From Hymenobacter sp. 15J16-1T3B (GTDB lineage Bacteria; Bacteroidota; Bacteroidia; Cytophagales; Hymenobacteraceae): a DNA stretch of 64,000 nt. The notes beneath the pieces were generated by a model. That model made no database searches, was not told where the DNA came from, and worked only from the letters and a program-made list of their open reading frames with translations. Of this stretch, positions 39,252 through 49,350 are shown in pieces. The first letter of the stretch is position 1. Every line of letters starts with the position of its first letter. Made by a program: the position numbers and the translations under genes. The stretch is from contig NZ_JAJFAV010000006.1 of assembly GCF_020711235.1 (NCBI RefSeq), positions 288,390-352,389 on the forward strand. Reading direction: 5' to 3'.

Positions 39252-42200
39252 ATGACCCCCAACCAACTGCTCCGCCTGCCGCTGCTGGTGCTGCTGGCCC
39301 TGCTATGCGCCTGCTCCAAGCCCGGCACCGACGACCAAGCCACCGCCGACGCGGCCGACGGCGAGGAAATCGACCCCTACGAAAACGTGGTATTCAGCTT
39401 CGACGAGCCGGTGGCTACCGAAAGCCAGCTCAACCGCTGGGACACCACCCAGGTCGTGCGCTTCGAGCCAGCGGTGCGAGGACGGTTTAAGTGGGCCTCG
39501 GAGCGGGAGCTGGTGTTTTCGCCGGCCGAGCCGTTTCGGCCCAGCACGGCCTTCAAGGCCGAAGTGCGGCCCGAAGCCCTGCCCAGCGGCAAGCAGAAAG
39601 CCAAGATCAGCCGGACCAACTTCCACACGCCCTACCTGCGCATGAGCGAGCCGCAGGTGTTCTGGACGGCCAACGGCGCCGGCTCCGGGCCCCAGGCCCG
39701 CCTGAACGCCGTGTTCAATTACAACGTGCGCCCCGCCGACCTACGCAGCCGTCTACGCCTGACCGCCAACGGGCAGCCCGTCACCTTCGAGGTGGTATCG
39801 GCCGAGCCCGACCGGGTGGTGGGCATCCAGCCCACGCAGCCGCTCTCGCCGGGCAGCACGGTGGAGCTGCACGTGGAGCCCGGCCTCAAGCCCGTGGGCG
39901 GGGGCAAAGGCACGGCCGGCAAGCTCGAAGCCTCCGCGCCCGTGCCCGACCCGCGCCAGCTGCAGGTGCGCGAGCTGACCGGCTCCCTGCTCAACGGCGA
40001 GCCGGTGGTGACGGTGCTCACCGACCAGCCCATTGCGGCCGAGCAGGCCCAGGCGGTGGTGCGGGTGTCGCCGGAGGTGCCGTTTTCGGTGGAGGCGCTG
40101 GAAAGCGGCTTCGTGCTGCGCGGCGGCTTCGAGGTGGGCAAAACCTACACGGTGAGCCTGAACCAAGGAGCTTATGGTACGCTCGGCGGGCAGATTACGG
40201 AGTCGTTTAGCCAAGCCGTGTCGTTTGGCGACGAGCGGCCCAGCATCAGCTTTGCCAACGGCGAAAAGGCCATGTACCTCGGCGTTCAGGGCTTGCGCAA
40301 CCTCGGGCTGCGGCTGAATGAGGTCGACAAAGTCAAGGTGAGCATCTACAAGGTGTACGCCAACAACATCCGCGAGATGCTGCGCGCCGGCGAGCAGTAC
40401 GGCTACGACTCGGACAGCGAGGAAGGCGGGGAGGAAAGCAACTACGAGGACGGCGAGTACGTGGACCGCAGCTACCGTTACTACAACACCGAGGACTTCG
40501 GCAACCTGCTCTCGGAACGCACTTACACCACCTCGGGCCTTCCCAAGGCCGGGGCGCTGCGCCTGCTCCACCTCTCCATGGATGAGCTGGAGTTTGGCTC
40601 GCAGCTGAAGGGCTTGTACGTGGTGCGGGTGCAGGACACCGAGCGCACCTGGCTGCAGGTCTCGAAGCTGGTGGCCGTGTCGGACCTGGGCGTGGTGGTG
40701 AAGCGCGACCTGAACGGCGGGGCCATGGTGTTCGTCAACTCCCTGCGCACGGCCAAGCCGGTCGGCGGGGCCGCTGTGCGCTTCATCAGCCAGAACAACC
40801 AGGTGATGTTCACCGGTTCGACCAACTCCGGCGGCGTAGCCATGCTCAGCCAGGCCGACAGCGTGGCCAGCTCCCGCTTCCGCCTCGACATGGTGATGGT
40901 GCAGCACGGGCAGGACTTTACCTTCCTGCAGCTGGAGCGCGCCCGCGTGGAAACCTCGCGCTACGATGTGGGCGGCCTGCAAGCCAACGCCGCGCACTAC
41001 CAGGCGTTTCTCTACGGCGACCGGGACCTGTACCGCCCCGGCGACACCATCCGCACCAACACCGTGGTGCGCCGCGACGACTGGCGCCTGCCCGGCGCGG
41101 TGCCCATGAAAATCCGCCTGCTGCTGCCCTCGGGCAAGGAATACGCCAGCTACCGCCGCACCCTGAGCAAGGAAGACGGCTCGTTCGAAGGCCAGTTTAT
41201 CCTGCCCCCGGCCGTGATGACCGGTCTCTACACTATGGAAGTGCTGACCGGCAACGACGTGCTGCTGACCTCGCGGCAGGTAAGCGTGGAGGAGTTCATC
41301 CCCGACCGCCTGAAAGTGACCGTGACGACCACGCCCAAAAACGTGCAGCCCGGGCAGACGGTGCGCGCCGCGGTGCTGGCCCAGAACCTGTTCGGGCCGC
41401 CCGCTACCGACCGCAAAGTGGAGGTGGAATTCTCGCTCAAGCAGAAGCCTTTCAACCCCAAGGAATACCCCGACTACGACTTCAGCATCCGCAGCGGCAC
41501 CGAGCCGCGTCGGCGCTACTACGGCGAGGAAGAAGGCTCGGACAACTCCCTGAACTCGCGCTTCGAAAAAGCTGTGCGCGAAGCCCGCACCGACGAGCGA
41601 GGCCGCGCCACGGCCGAGTACGAAGTGCCCGCCTACCAAGACCTGGGCACGCTGGAAGGTACCGCCTTTGCCACCGTATTCGACGAAACCGGCCGGCCGG
41701 TGAACCGCCTGGCCACCTTCGAGGTGCAGACCCAGCAGTTGATGTTCGGCATCCAGCAGGTTCCGGAGCTAGTAAGCACCCGGCAGGCGCTGCCTCTGCG
41801 CGTGGTGGCCCTCACGCCCCAGGGCAAATCGGCCCAGAACGCCCAGGGGCAGGTGCAAATCGTGCGAATCCTGTGGGAAACGGTGCTGGAACGCCAGGGC
41901 GGGCGCTACACCTACAACTCCCAGCGCAAGGAGCAGACGGTGCTCAACACCGGCATCGTGGCCGGGCCGGTAGCGCAGCTGGAGTACACGCCAGTGTACT
42001 CGGGCGAGTACGAGGTGCGGGTGCTGCGGCCCGGCGCGGCTACTTATGTGGCCCAGACCTTCTACGCCTACGGCTACGGCGACACGCAGAGCAACGCCTT
42101 CGAGGTCAGCAACGAGGGGCAGGTGCAGATCGAGCCCGACAAGCCCAAGTACGAGCCCGGCGACAAGGCTACGCTGCTGCTCAAGACGCCCTTCCCCGGC

Positions 42201-44858
42201 CGCGTGCTGGTGACGGTGGAGCGCAACCGCGTGCTGGAGCACTTCTACGTGGACACCGACGAGAAATCGGCCAAGGTGACCATTCCCATCCGCGCCGGCC
42301 ACGTGCCCAATGTGTACGTGACGGCCACCGCCATCCGCCCGCTCTCGGCCGATTCTAAGATTCCGCTGACCGTGGCCCGGGGCTTCGTGCCGCTGACGGT
42401 GGAAAAGCCCGATTCGCGCCTGCCCGTGGCCATCAAGGCCGTGGCGCAAAGCCGCTCCCAGACCTGGCAGACGGTGGAAGTGCAGACCAAGCCCAACGCC
42501 GCCGTGACTTTGGCCGTGGTGGACGAGGGCATTCTGCAGATGAAAAACTACCGCACGCCCGACCCCTTCGGCTACTTCTACCAGAAGCGCGCCCTGGAAG
42601 TCTCGGCCCACGACGTGTACCCCTTCCTGCTGCCCGAGCTGGGCACCAGCAGCAGCGGCGGCGACGGGTACGGCCTGAACCGCCGCACCACGCCCGTGCC
42701 CTCGCGCCGGGTGCAGCTGGTGGCCCGCTGGAGCGGCGTGAAGCGCGCCGACGGCAACGGCCGCGTGCTGGTCAAAATCCGCGTGCCGCAGTTCAGTGGG
42801 GCCCTGCGCCTGATGGCCGTGGCCTACAAGGACGACGCCTTTGGCTCGGCCGAGCACACCATGCGCGTGGCCGACCCGGTGGTCATCAGCACCGCGCTTC
42901 CCCGCTTCCTCAGCCCCGGCGACACGATTGACGTGCCGGTGACGCTGACGAATACGACCAACGGTACCTTGCAAGTCCGCATCAGCCCGCAACTAAATGG
43001 GCCTTTGAAAGCGCCAGCGGCTTATCAGGAACAGATTACTATTACAGCGCCGGGGGGCAAGCCGGTCACCGCCATCGGTTATAAGAGTCAGGTACTGAGT
43101 TTGCCGCCTAATGCTGAGCGTCGCGCAGGGTTCAGGCTCTTCGCTTCGGGTATCGGTAACGGCACGTTTAAAGTCCGGGTCGCCGTTGAAAAAGGGGCGC
43201 TACCCAAGCCTGAGCGGAATCCGGTGCAGCCACAGCGTGCTGGCGCATCAGAAACCTTCACCGAAACCATCGAAATACCCGTGCGCCCGGCGTCGCCCTT
43301 GCAGATGCGTACCGGCGGCGGGGCGGTAGCAGGTGGCAAGACGCAGGCGCTGGACTTGCGCACCGATTTCCTGCCGACTTCGCAGCGCAGCCAGCTGGTG
43401 CTGAGCCGCTCCCCGATGACCGAGTTCAGCAAGGATTTGCGCTACCTGCTGCAGTACCCCTACGGCTGCCTGGAGCAAACCGTGTCGGCGGCCTTCCCGC
43501 AGATTTACTACCCCGACCTGGCCGCCACGCTGGGCCAGACCAAGAAAGCCCAGCGCTACAACCCCAACTACCACGTGCAGGAGGCCATCCGCAAGATTGA
43601 GAGCATGCAGCTCTACAACGGCGCCCTCAGCTACTGGCCCGGCGGCGACTACGACAACTGGTGGGCCACCGCCTACGCTGCCCACTTCCTGCTCGAAGCC
43701 AAGCGCGCCGGCTTTGCCGTCAACCAGGGCATCCTCGACAAAACCCTGCGCTACCTGCAGTACCGGGTGCGCAAGCGCGAAACCGAGCCCTATCAGTACT
43801 TCGACGCCTCGAACATCGCCCGCGAGCAGACCATTGCCAAAAAGGAAAATGCCTACTCGCTCTACGTGCTGGCCCTGGCCGGCCTGCCCGACCCCGTGGC
43901 CCTGAACTACTACCGCGCCAACCAGCGCCTGCTGGCCCAGGACTCCAAGTTCGTGCTGGCCAGCACCAGCGCCCTGTCGGGGCAGACCAAGGGTTTCCGC
44001 GAGCTGCTGCCGCGCGCCTTCACCCAGCCCGCCGCCCGCCGCGCCCTCGACGGCTCGTTCTACTCCCCGGTGCGTGACCTGGGCCTGGCCCTGAACACCC
44101 TCATCGACGCCGACCCCCAGAACCCGCTCATTGCCCAGATGGCCCGGCAACTTTCGCGGCAGGTGAAAGCGGCTGGCTGGCTGAGCACCCAGGAGCGCAG
44201 CTTTGCGCTGCTGGCCCTGGGCAAAGTGGCCCGCCAGAACAAGAACGCCACCGTCACGGCTACCCTGGCCGATGCCACCGGCGCGGTGCTCGGCCAGTAC
44301 AAAGGCCCGCAGGACCTGAACGTGAACAACGTCGCGGGCCGCCGCCTCAGCCTGAAAACGGCCGGCACCGGCAGCCTGTACTACTTCTGGACGCTGGAAG
44401 GCATTTCGCCCACCGGCCGCGTGACCGAGGAAGACCAGTACCTGCAGGTACGTCGGCAGTTCCTGGACCGCACCGGCCGCCCGGTCGGCCGGGCCGAGTT
44501 TCGCCAAAACGACCTCGTGGTGGTCAAAATCACGCTGCAAGCCGGGACCTACGCCGGCGACGTGCCCAATGTGGCCATTACCGACCTGCTGCCCGCCGGC
44601 TTGGAAATCGAAAACCCGCGCATTGGCGCCGTGCGCGAGCTGACCTGGGCCACCGACGCCGCCACGCCCGACTACCTCGACGTGCGCGACGACCGGATCA
44701 ACCTCTTCACCACCGCCAGCCAGCAGCCCAAGTCGTTTTACTACCTGGCCCGGGCCGTGTCCAAGGGCACCTTCAAGCTCGGTCCGGTGAGTGCCGACGC
44801 CATGTACAACGCCGAGTACCACTCGTACAACGGCGCGGGCACGGTGCGGGTGCGGTAG
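39252..44858 (+). CDS. Bacterial alpha-2-macroglobulin lipoprotein
   Basis: An 1868-residue protein from ATG 39252. A lipoprotein signal (LLVLLALLCAC) is followed by Asp/Glu-rich residues. MG/BIG-like domains run through the first half (MG1 about 30-130; MG2-type YGDRDLYRPGDTI near 595; acidic insert EEGGEESNYEDGEY near 395). The thioester motif is intact as YGCLEQT, with Cys1406 and Gln1409, in an alpha/alpha toroid domain (about 1380-1650). A receptor-like C-terminus follows. Bacterial alpha-2-macroglobulins trap proteases in the periplasm and work beside PBP1C in wall repair. Its divergent neighbour genes are the actin-fold protein and pbpC. Confidence 0.94.
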   Translation: MTPNQLLRLPLLVLLALLCACSKPGTDDQATADAADGEEIDPYENVVFSFDEPVATESQLNRWDTTQVVRFEPAVRGRFKWASERELVFSPAEPFRPSTAFKAEVRPEALPSGKQKAKISRTNFHTPYLRMSEPQVFWTANGAGSGPQARLNAVFNYNVRPADLRSRLRLTANGQPVTFEVVSAEPDRVVGIQPTQPLSPGSTVELHVEPGLKPVGGGKGTAGKLEASAPVPDPRQLQVRELTGSLLNGEPVVTVLTDQPIAAEQAQAVVRVSPEVPFSVEALESGFVLRGGFEVGKTYTVSLNQGAYGTLGGQITESFSQAVSFGDERPSISFANGEKAMYLGVQGLRNLGLRLNEVDKVKVSIYKVYANNIREMLRAGEQYGYDSDSEEGGEESNYEDGEYVDRSYRYYNTEDFGNLLSERTYTTSGLPKAGALRLLHLSMDELEFGSQLKGLYVVRVQDTERTWLQVSKLVAVSDLGVVVKRDLNGGAMVFVNSLRTAKPVGGAAVRFISQNNQVMFTGSTNSGGVAMLSQADSVASSRFRLDMVMVQHGQDFTFLQLERARVETSRYDVGGLQANAAHYQAFLYGDRDLYRPGDTIRTNTVVRRDDWRLPGAVPMKIRLLLPSGKEYASYRRTLSKEDGSFEGQFILPPAVMTGLYTMEVLTGNDVLLTSRQVSVEEFIPDRLKVTVTTTPKNVQPGQTVRAAVLAQNLFGPPATDRKVEVEFSLKQKPFNPKEYPDYDFSIRSGTEPRRRYYGEEEGSDNSLNSRFEKAVREARTDERGRATAEYEVPAYQDLGTLEGTAFATVFDETGRPVNRLATFEVQTQQLMFGIQQVPELVSTRQALPLRVVALTPQGKSAQNAQGQVQIVRILWETVLERQGGRYTYNSQRKEQTVLNTGIVAGPVAQLEYTPVYSGEYEVRVLRPGAATYVAQTFYAYGYGDTQSNAFEVSNEGQVQIEPDKPKYEPGDKATLLLKTPFPGRVLVTVERNRVLEHFYVDTDEKSAKVTIPIRAGHVPNVYVTATAIRPLSADSKIPLTVARGFVPLTVEKPDSRLPVAIKAVAQSRSQTWQTVEVQTKPNAAVTLAVVDEGILQMKNYRTPDPFGYFYQKRALEVSAHDVYPFLLPELGTSSSGGDGYGLNRRTTPVPSRRVQLVARWSGVKRADGNGRVLVKIRVPQFSGALRLMAVAYKDDAFGSAEHTMRVADPVVISTALPRFLSPGDTIDVPVTLTNTTNGTLQVRISPQLNGPLKAPAAYQEQITITAPGGKPVTAIGYKSQVLSLPPNAERRAGFRLFASGIGNGTFKVRVAVEKGALPKPERNPVQPQRAGASETFTETIEIPVRPASPLQMRTGGGAVAGGKTQALDLRTDFLPTSQRSQLVLSRSPMTEFSKDLRYLLQYPYGCLEQTVSAAFPQIYYPDLAATLGQTKKAQRYNPNYHVQEAIRKIESMQLYNGALSYWPGGDYDNWWATAYAAHFLLEAKRAGFAVNQGILDKTLRYLQYRVRKRETEPYQYFDASNIAREQTIAKKENAYSLYVLALAGLPDPVALNYYRANQRLLAQDSKFVLASTSALSGQTKGFRELLPRAFTQPAARRALDGSFYSPVRDLGLALNTLIDADPQNPLIAQMARQLSRQVKAAGWLSTQERSFALLALGKVARQNKNATVTATLADATGAVLGQYKGPQDLNVNNVAGRRLSLKTAGTGSLYYFWTLEGISPTGRVTEEDQYLQVRRQFLDRTGRPVGRAEFRQNDLVVVKITLQAGTYAGDVPNVAITDLLPAGLEIENPRIGAVRELTWATDAATPDYLDVRDDRINLFTTASQQPKSFYYLARAVSKGTFKLGPVSADAMYNAEYHSYNGAGTVRVR

Positions 44859-44888
44859 CGCGGCCCGACTGCCGCTAGCACGGTTCTG

Positions 44889-44928
44889 CGCAACGGCGCT
44901 GCGGATACCAATCCGTAGTGCCGTTGCG
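44889..44928 (+). terminator. Hairpin after the alpha-2-macroglobulin gene
   Basis: cgcaacggc (44889-44897) pairs with gccgttgcg (44920-44928), with further pairing gcgga/tccg(t)ag inside. The T run is poor. Confidence 0.5.
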
Positions 44929-45081
44929 TTGTGAAGTCGCGGCTCGCGCTTAGCGGGCCGCGCGGGCGCTCGAGCTTGAATGCCTCGCCGAACTATTGTA
45001 TCTTAAGTAAGGCTCCTGAGTATCAACCTGCCCCGGGGTCCTGTCGTTCTTATCCGTCCTACCCCACACATCTTCCGAGCT

Positions 45082-45849
45082 ATGAACCGACTAGTACCCT
45101 TCCTGGGCGGCATCGTGGTCAGTGCCCTGTTACCGCAGGCGGCGCAGGCGCAGCTCAGCAGCATTCCGCAGCAATTCACGTCCAGCACCGTGGTGCTCAC
45201 CAACGGCGACACCCTGCGCGGCTCCCTGGTGCTGCACACGGAGTTGGATTTGCTGCTCATCACCATGGCCGACCACACCGTGCGCACGGTGCCGGCCCTG
45301 GCGGTGCGCACGTTTGCCGTGCGCGGCGAAATCATGCACTTCGACCAGCTGCCGCCCCAATACCGCGGCAGCTTGGCTTTTACGCCGGTCCGGAAGCGGC
45401 TGCGCCGCTACGAGCTGCAACGCGCCCGGCCTTTCCTGGTGTATCCCTGGAACCACGACCGGGACCAAGCCCCGGCCACGGCCCCGGCGTTTTTCGAGCG
45501 GCTCAACGGCGGGCCCGTCATCCTGCTGCGCCGGCAGCAGCTGGTGCGCCGCTCCCTCTCGTGGTCCGACGCGGCCCTGATGGGCGGCGGGGGCTACGCC
45601 ACGCAGGCCGCCGGCCCGATGTATTACTACACCGACGTGCGCGAGCTGATGTACCTGGGCACGCCCCAGGGCACCATCGTGGCCCTGCGCCGGCCCAAGC
45701 GCGACCTGCTGGCGTATTTCCCGCGGGAAGCTGAGCAGCTGGAAGAGTACGCCCGCCTGCACAACCTCGATTACGGCAACAGCGGCCACCTCGCCCGCCT
45801 CGTCGACTACGCCAACAGCCTGCAGCAGGCCACGGCTTCGGCCCAATAA
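45082..45849 (+). CDS. Hypothetical secreted protein
   Basis: A 255-residue protein with a signal peptide (MNRLVPFLGGIVVSALLPQAAQA). The first half contains STVVLTNGDTLRGSLVLHTELDLLLITMADHTVRTVPALAVRTFAV, a pattern seen in Bacteroidota envelope proteins where a small beta-barrel starts with ...NGDTLRG. The C-terminal half has LAYFPREAEQLEEYARLHNLDYG, which is helical. The same style of N-terminal motif (IGLVNGAVYAADDVELRQP, IKFFDDETG) occurs in the protein at 58288. Function unknown. It stands alone between a hairpin and the M28 peptidase gene. Confidence 0.75.
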   Translation: MNRLVPFLGGIVVSALLPQAAQAQLSSIPQQFTSSTVVLTNGDTLRGSLVLHTELDLLLITMADHTVRTVPALAVRTFAVRGEIMHFDQLPPQYRGSLAFTPVRKRLRRYELQRARPFLVYPWNHDRDQAPATAPAFFERLNGGPVILLRRQQLVRRSLSWSDAALMGGGGYATQAAGPMYYYTDVRELMYLGTPQGTIVALRRPKRDLLAYFPREAEQLEEYARLHNLDYGNSGHLARLVDYANSLQQATASAQ

Positions 45850-45925
45850 CCGCCCGCGCGGCGCAGGCAGCGGGCCGGCCAGCCGCGCCGGCCGGGTTAT
45901 CGTATTCACGTAAACCATTGCCGTA

Positions 45926-46924
45926 TTGCTAGCCCCTCATCGTCGGCGCCTGCTGCTGGTCGTGCTGCTGTTGGCGGCCGGGCTCGGCGGGGTGCTGCTT
46001 ATCCGCCACGGGCGGCGCCGGCCCGCCGCCCGTGCCCCTCACGCCACCGCCCTCATGCCCGCCGACCAAGACCGCCTCTACGCCGACGTCAAGTTTCTGA
46101 CCGACCTGCAGCCCGCCCGCAACTACCGCAACCTGGCCTCGCTCAACGCGGCGGCCGATTACATCAAGGCCGAATTCGGCAAGCTCGGCTGCCGGGTAAG
46201 CGAACAGCCTTTTGCCGTGGACGGCCGCCGCTACCGCAATATCATCGCCTGCTTCGGCCCGTCGGAAGGGGAGCGGGTGGTCGTCGGGGCCCACTACGAC
46301 GTGTGCGACGACACGCCCGGCGCCGACGACAACGCCTCGGCCGTGGCCGGCCTGCTCGAAACCGCCCGCCTGCTGCACGCCCGCGCCCCGCAGCTGACGC
46401 GCCCGGTGGAGCTGGTGGCGTACCCCAACGAGGAGCCGCCCTATTTCGCCACCGACGACATGGGCAGCGCCGTGCACGCGCAGGCTCTGCACGAGGCCGG
46501 CGTGCCGGTGCGGGCCATGCTCTGCTACGAAATGATTGGCTATTTCAGCGACGCGCCCGGCTCCCAAAACTTTCCCAACGAAGCCCTGGCGGCGCTTTTT
46601 CCGAGCACCGGCAATTTCATCGTGGTGGTCGGTCGCGCCGGGGAGGAAAACTTCACCCGCCGCGTGCAGCAGCTCATGCAGGGCGCCGCCCAACTCGACG
46701 TGCAGCGCATCAACCTGCCCGACTCGCTGGCCCTGGCCCGCCTCTCCGACCACCGCAACTACTGGCGCTACGGCTTTCCGGCGGTGATGATCAACGACAC
46801 GTCCTTTCTGCGCAACCCGCACTACCACCAAGCCAGCGACACCATCGACACGCTCGACTTCCGCCGCATGGCCGAGGTGGTAACCGGCGCCGTGGCGGCC
46901 GTCGTCGCCCTGGCGACGGAATAG
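45926..46924 (+). CDS. M28 family metallopeptidase
   Basis: A 332-residue di-zinc aminopeptidase-like enzyme with an N-terminal signal anchor (about residues 8-25). Zinc ligands are recognisable: His in VVGAHYDV, bridging Asp in PGADDNASAVAG, catalytic Glu-Glu in YPNEEPP, Glu or Asp in CYEMIGYFSD, and His in NPHYHQASDTIDTLD near the C-terminus. The start is TTG 45926, since no ATG precedes the hydrophobic segment. Likely cleaves N-terminal residues from peptides in the periplasm, or acts as a glutaminyl cyclase-like enzyme; the substrate is unknown. Confidence 0.88.
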   Translation: MLAPHRRRLLLVVLLLAAGLGGVLLIRHGRRRPAARAPHATALMPADQDRLYADVKFLTDLQPARNYRNLASLNAAADYIKAEFGKLGCRVSEQPFAVDGRRYRNIIACFGPSEGERVVVGAHYDVCDDTPGADDNASAVAGLLETARLLHARAPQLTRPVELVAYPNEEPPYFATDDMGSAVHAQALHEAGVPVRAMLCYEMIGYFSDAPGSQNFPNEALAALFPSTGNFIVVVGRAGEENFTRRVQQLMQGAAQLDVQRINLPDSLALARLSDHRNYWRYGFPAVMINDTSFLRNPHYHQASDTIDTLDFRRMAEVVTGAVAAVVALATE

Positions 46925-47062
46925 GGTGGCCGGTTTTCGGTGTCCGTTTTTCGAAGTTTGCGGGGCGAAAATCAAGCCGCCGGCAGGCGCAGCAAGGCCA
47001 GGCCGCTCGTGGCTTAGCCGCCGACGCAACGAGCGAACCACCAGTACCTTCCACACGACCAC

Positions 47063-47971
47063 ATGCTATCCACCCAGCACGAAGTATTCCTGGAAGTAGC
47101 CCGCCGGCTGAGCTTCACCAAGGCCGGGCAAAGCCTGTTTCTGAGCCAGTCGGCGGTGAGCAAGCAGGTAAAGGCGCTGGAGGAGTACTACCGGGTGGGC
47201 TTGTTCGAGCGGCTCGGCAACGCGGTAGCCCTTACGCCGGCCGGGCAGCTGCTCTACCGCAAGCTGCTGCAGGCCCAGCAGCTGCAGGCCGAGCTGCGCG
47301 AGGAAATGGCCGCCCTCAGCCCGCGCTTTACGCCCGATATCCACATGGTCATCGGGGCCAGTACCACCGTGTCGCTCTACGTGCTGCCGGCGGTGCTCTC
47401 GGCCTACCTGGCGGCGCACCCGCGCACCCAACTCACGCTCAAGAACCGCAACAGCGAGAACATCCTCAAGGCCCTGCTCGACCACGAAATCGACTTGGGC
47501 GTCATCGAGGGCATCCACCGCGTGAGCAACGTGACCTACACCCCCTTGCTCACCGACGACGTGGTGGCCGTATGCTCGGCCCGCAACCCGCTGCGCCACC
47601 AGCAGCTGGCCCTCACCGACCTCTACCGCGTGCCGCTGGCCCTGCGCGAGGCCGGCTCGGGCACCCTGGCCGTGCTGGAGCAGGCCCTGCAGGCCCAGCG
47701 CATCCGGCTGGCCGATTTGCGCGTGCAGGTGCGCCTGGGCGGCACCGAAGCCCTCAAGAACTTTGTGCGCGTCGACGACCAAGTGCTGGCTTTTCTGCCC
47801 CGGCAGTCGGTGGCCCGGGCCCTGGCCGCCGGCGAGCTGGCCGAAGTCGTGGTGCGCGACCTGCCGCTCAAGCGCCACTTCGAGTTTATTCAGCGCCGCG
47901 GCACCGAAAACCTGGCGCCCTTCCGCGAATTCATGCAGTTCGCGCTGCGGCACTATTCCGAACAGGAATAG
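47063..47971 (+). CDS. LysR family transcriptional regulator
   Basis: A 302-residue regulator. The N-terminal winged helix (residues 1-60: HEVFLEVARRLSFTKAGQSLFLSQSAVSKQVKALEEYYRVGLFER) is textbook LysR. Residues about 88-295 form the periplasmic-binding-protein-like effector domain (ASTTVSLYVLPAVLSAYLAAHP; VGLGVIEG-type loop DLGVIEGIHR). It precedes the threonine synthase-like gene by 105 bases on the same strand, so it may control it or respond to a related amino acid. Effector unknown. Confidence 0.93.
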   Translation: MLSTQHEVFLEVARRLSFTKAGQSLFLSQSAVSKQVKALEEYYRVGLFERLGNAVALTPAGQLLYRKLLQAQQLQAELREEMAALSPRFTPDIHMVIGASTTVSLYVLPAVLSAYLAAHPRTQLTLKNRNSENILKALLDHEIDLGVIEGIHRVSNVTYTPLLTDDVVAVCSARNPLRHQQLALTDLYRVPLALREAGSGTLAVLEQALQAQRIRLADLRVQVRLGGTEALKNFVRVDDQVLAFLPRQSVARALAAGELAEVVVRDLPLKRHFEFIQRRGTENLAPFREFMQFALRHYSEQE

Positions 47972-48076
47972 GCTATGCGGAAATACCATTTGCCGCGGGC
48001 ATAACTGCGGGGCTACTTGCGGCCGTTTCAGGGGGCAGCCCGACCGGGCCCCGCTCACCTGACTTTGCCATCCGCC

Positions 48077-49276
48077 ATGCTTGTCGCCGCCGATACCATC
48101 AGTTTACTTTCCCACTTGGAGTGCAGCCGTTGCCACGCCCCGTTCGAGGCGGGCACTGCCCACACCGTTTCCGCGTGCTGCGCCGCGCCGCTGCTGGCCC
48201 GCTACGAGCTCGATGCAGCTCCGCCGCGCAGCGTGCTGGCGGGCCGCGAGGCCACCATGTGGCGCTACCGCGAGCTGCTGCCCCTGCGCGACGACGCCCA
48301 CCGTGTGAGCCTGGGCGAGGGCATGACGCCGATTTTGCAACTCCATAACCTGGCCGCCCGCTACGGGCTGCGCTCCTTGCAGCTCAAAGACGAAGGCCAG
48401 AACCCCACCGGCTCGTTTAAGGCTCGGGGCCTGAGCATGGCTGTATCGATGGCCAAAGAGCTGAGCACGGCCGGCTGCATTATTCCCACGGCCGGCAACG
48501 CGGGCGTGGCCCTGGCGGCCTACTGCGCCAAAGCCGGCCTGCCCGCCACCGTGGTGATGCCGCGCCACACGCCCGCGGCCTTTCAGGAAGAATGCCGCTG
48601 GTACGGCGCCGACCTGCAGCTGGTCGACGGGCTCATCAACGATTGCGCCGCCCGGGTGCGCGAGCTGAACGCCGCCGGCCGCCTGCTCGACGTATCGACG
48701 CTGAAGGAGCCCTACCGCATCGAGGGCAAGAAAACCATGGGCTACGAGCTGGCCGAGCAGGGCGGCTGGCGCCTGCCCGACGTGATATTGTACCCCGCCG
48801 GCGGCGGCACCGGCCTCATCGGCATCTGGAAGGCCCTGCGCGAAATGCAGGCCATGGGCTGGCTGCCCGCCGACGCGAAGCTGCCGCGCATGGTGGCCGT
48901 GCAGGCCCAGAACTGCTGCCCGCTGGTGGAAACCCTCGCCGGCCGGCAGCCCAACTGCCAGCAGTACCAGGGCCGCCCCACCATTGCCAACGGCCTGGCC
49001 GTGCCGCGCCCCCTGGGCGAAGCCCTGATGCTGCAGGTGCTGGCCGAATCCAACGGCACGGCCCTGGCCATCGGCGACGAAGACATGCTGACTGGCATGC
49101 GCGAGCTGGCCCGGCTGGATGGCCTGTTCGTGGCTCCCGAGGGCGCGGCCGTGTGGATGGCCGCCCGGCAGTTGCTGACCACCGGCTGGCTGCGCCCCGA
49201 CGAAGAACTGCTGCTGCTCAACACCGGCTCGGCCCAGAAATACCTCGACAACGTGCTGGGCCGCGCCGCACATTAG
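48077..49276 (+). CDS. Threonine synthase-like PLP enzyme
   Basis: A 399-residue fold-type II PLP enzyme. An N-terminal zinc ribbon is suggested by CSRCHAPF and CCAAPLL (residues about 15-37). SLGEGMTPILQL and the PLP lysine in NPTGSFKARG (near residue 115), AGNAGVALAAY, and the glycine-rich phosphate loop PAGGGTGLIG match threonine synthase of the archaeal/plant-like type. It would convert O-phosphohomoserine to threonine. It is not in a thr operon and follows a LysR gene, so a related activity (threonine deaminase-like or diaminopropionate chemistry) is possible. A UUCG-loop terminator follows. Confidence 0.82.
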   Translation: MLVAADTISLLSHLECSRCHAPFEAGTAHTVSACCAAPLLARYELDAAPPRSVLAGREATMWRYRELLPLRDDAHRVSLGEGMTPILQLHNLAARYGLRSLQLKDEGQNPTGSFKARGLSMAVSMAKELSTAGCIIPTAGNAGVALAAYCAKAGLPATVVMPRHTPAAFQEECRWYGADLQLVDGLINDCAARVRELNAAGRLLDVSTLKEPYRIEGKKTMGYELAEQGGWRLPDVILYPAGGGTGLIGIWKALREMQAMGWLPADAKLPRMVAVQAQNCCPLVETLAGRQPNCQQYQGRPTIANGLAVPRPLGEALMLQVLAESNGTALAIGDEDMLTGMRELARLDGLFVAPEGAAVWMAARQLLTTGWLRPDEELLLLNTGSAQKYLDNVLGRAAH

Positions 49277-49297
49277 CAGTCATGGAGTATAGAACAG

Positions 49298-49329
49298 CAA
49301 AGGCCGCGTTCTTCGGAACGCGGCCTTTG
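49298..49329. terminator. 14-bp hairpin with TTCG loop
   Basis: Arms caaaggccgcgttc (49298-49311) and gaacgcggcctttg (49316-49329) around a TTCG tetraloop. It lies between the convergent threonine synthase-like gene and the TPR membrane protein gene. Confidence 0.88.
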
Positions 49330-49350
49330 ACTTTTCGGCAAGCCAACAAC

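Noticed and set aside
39753..41639. 628-residue open frame opposite the alpha-2-macroglobulin gene
   Set aside because: No domain and antisense-like composition; the sense strand encodes a complete thioester alpha-2-macroglobulin.
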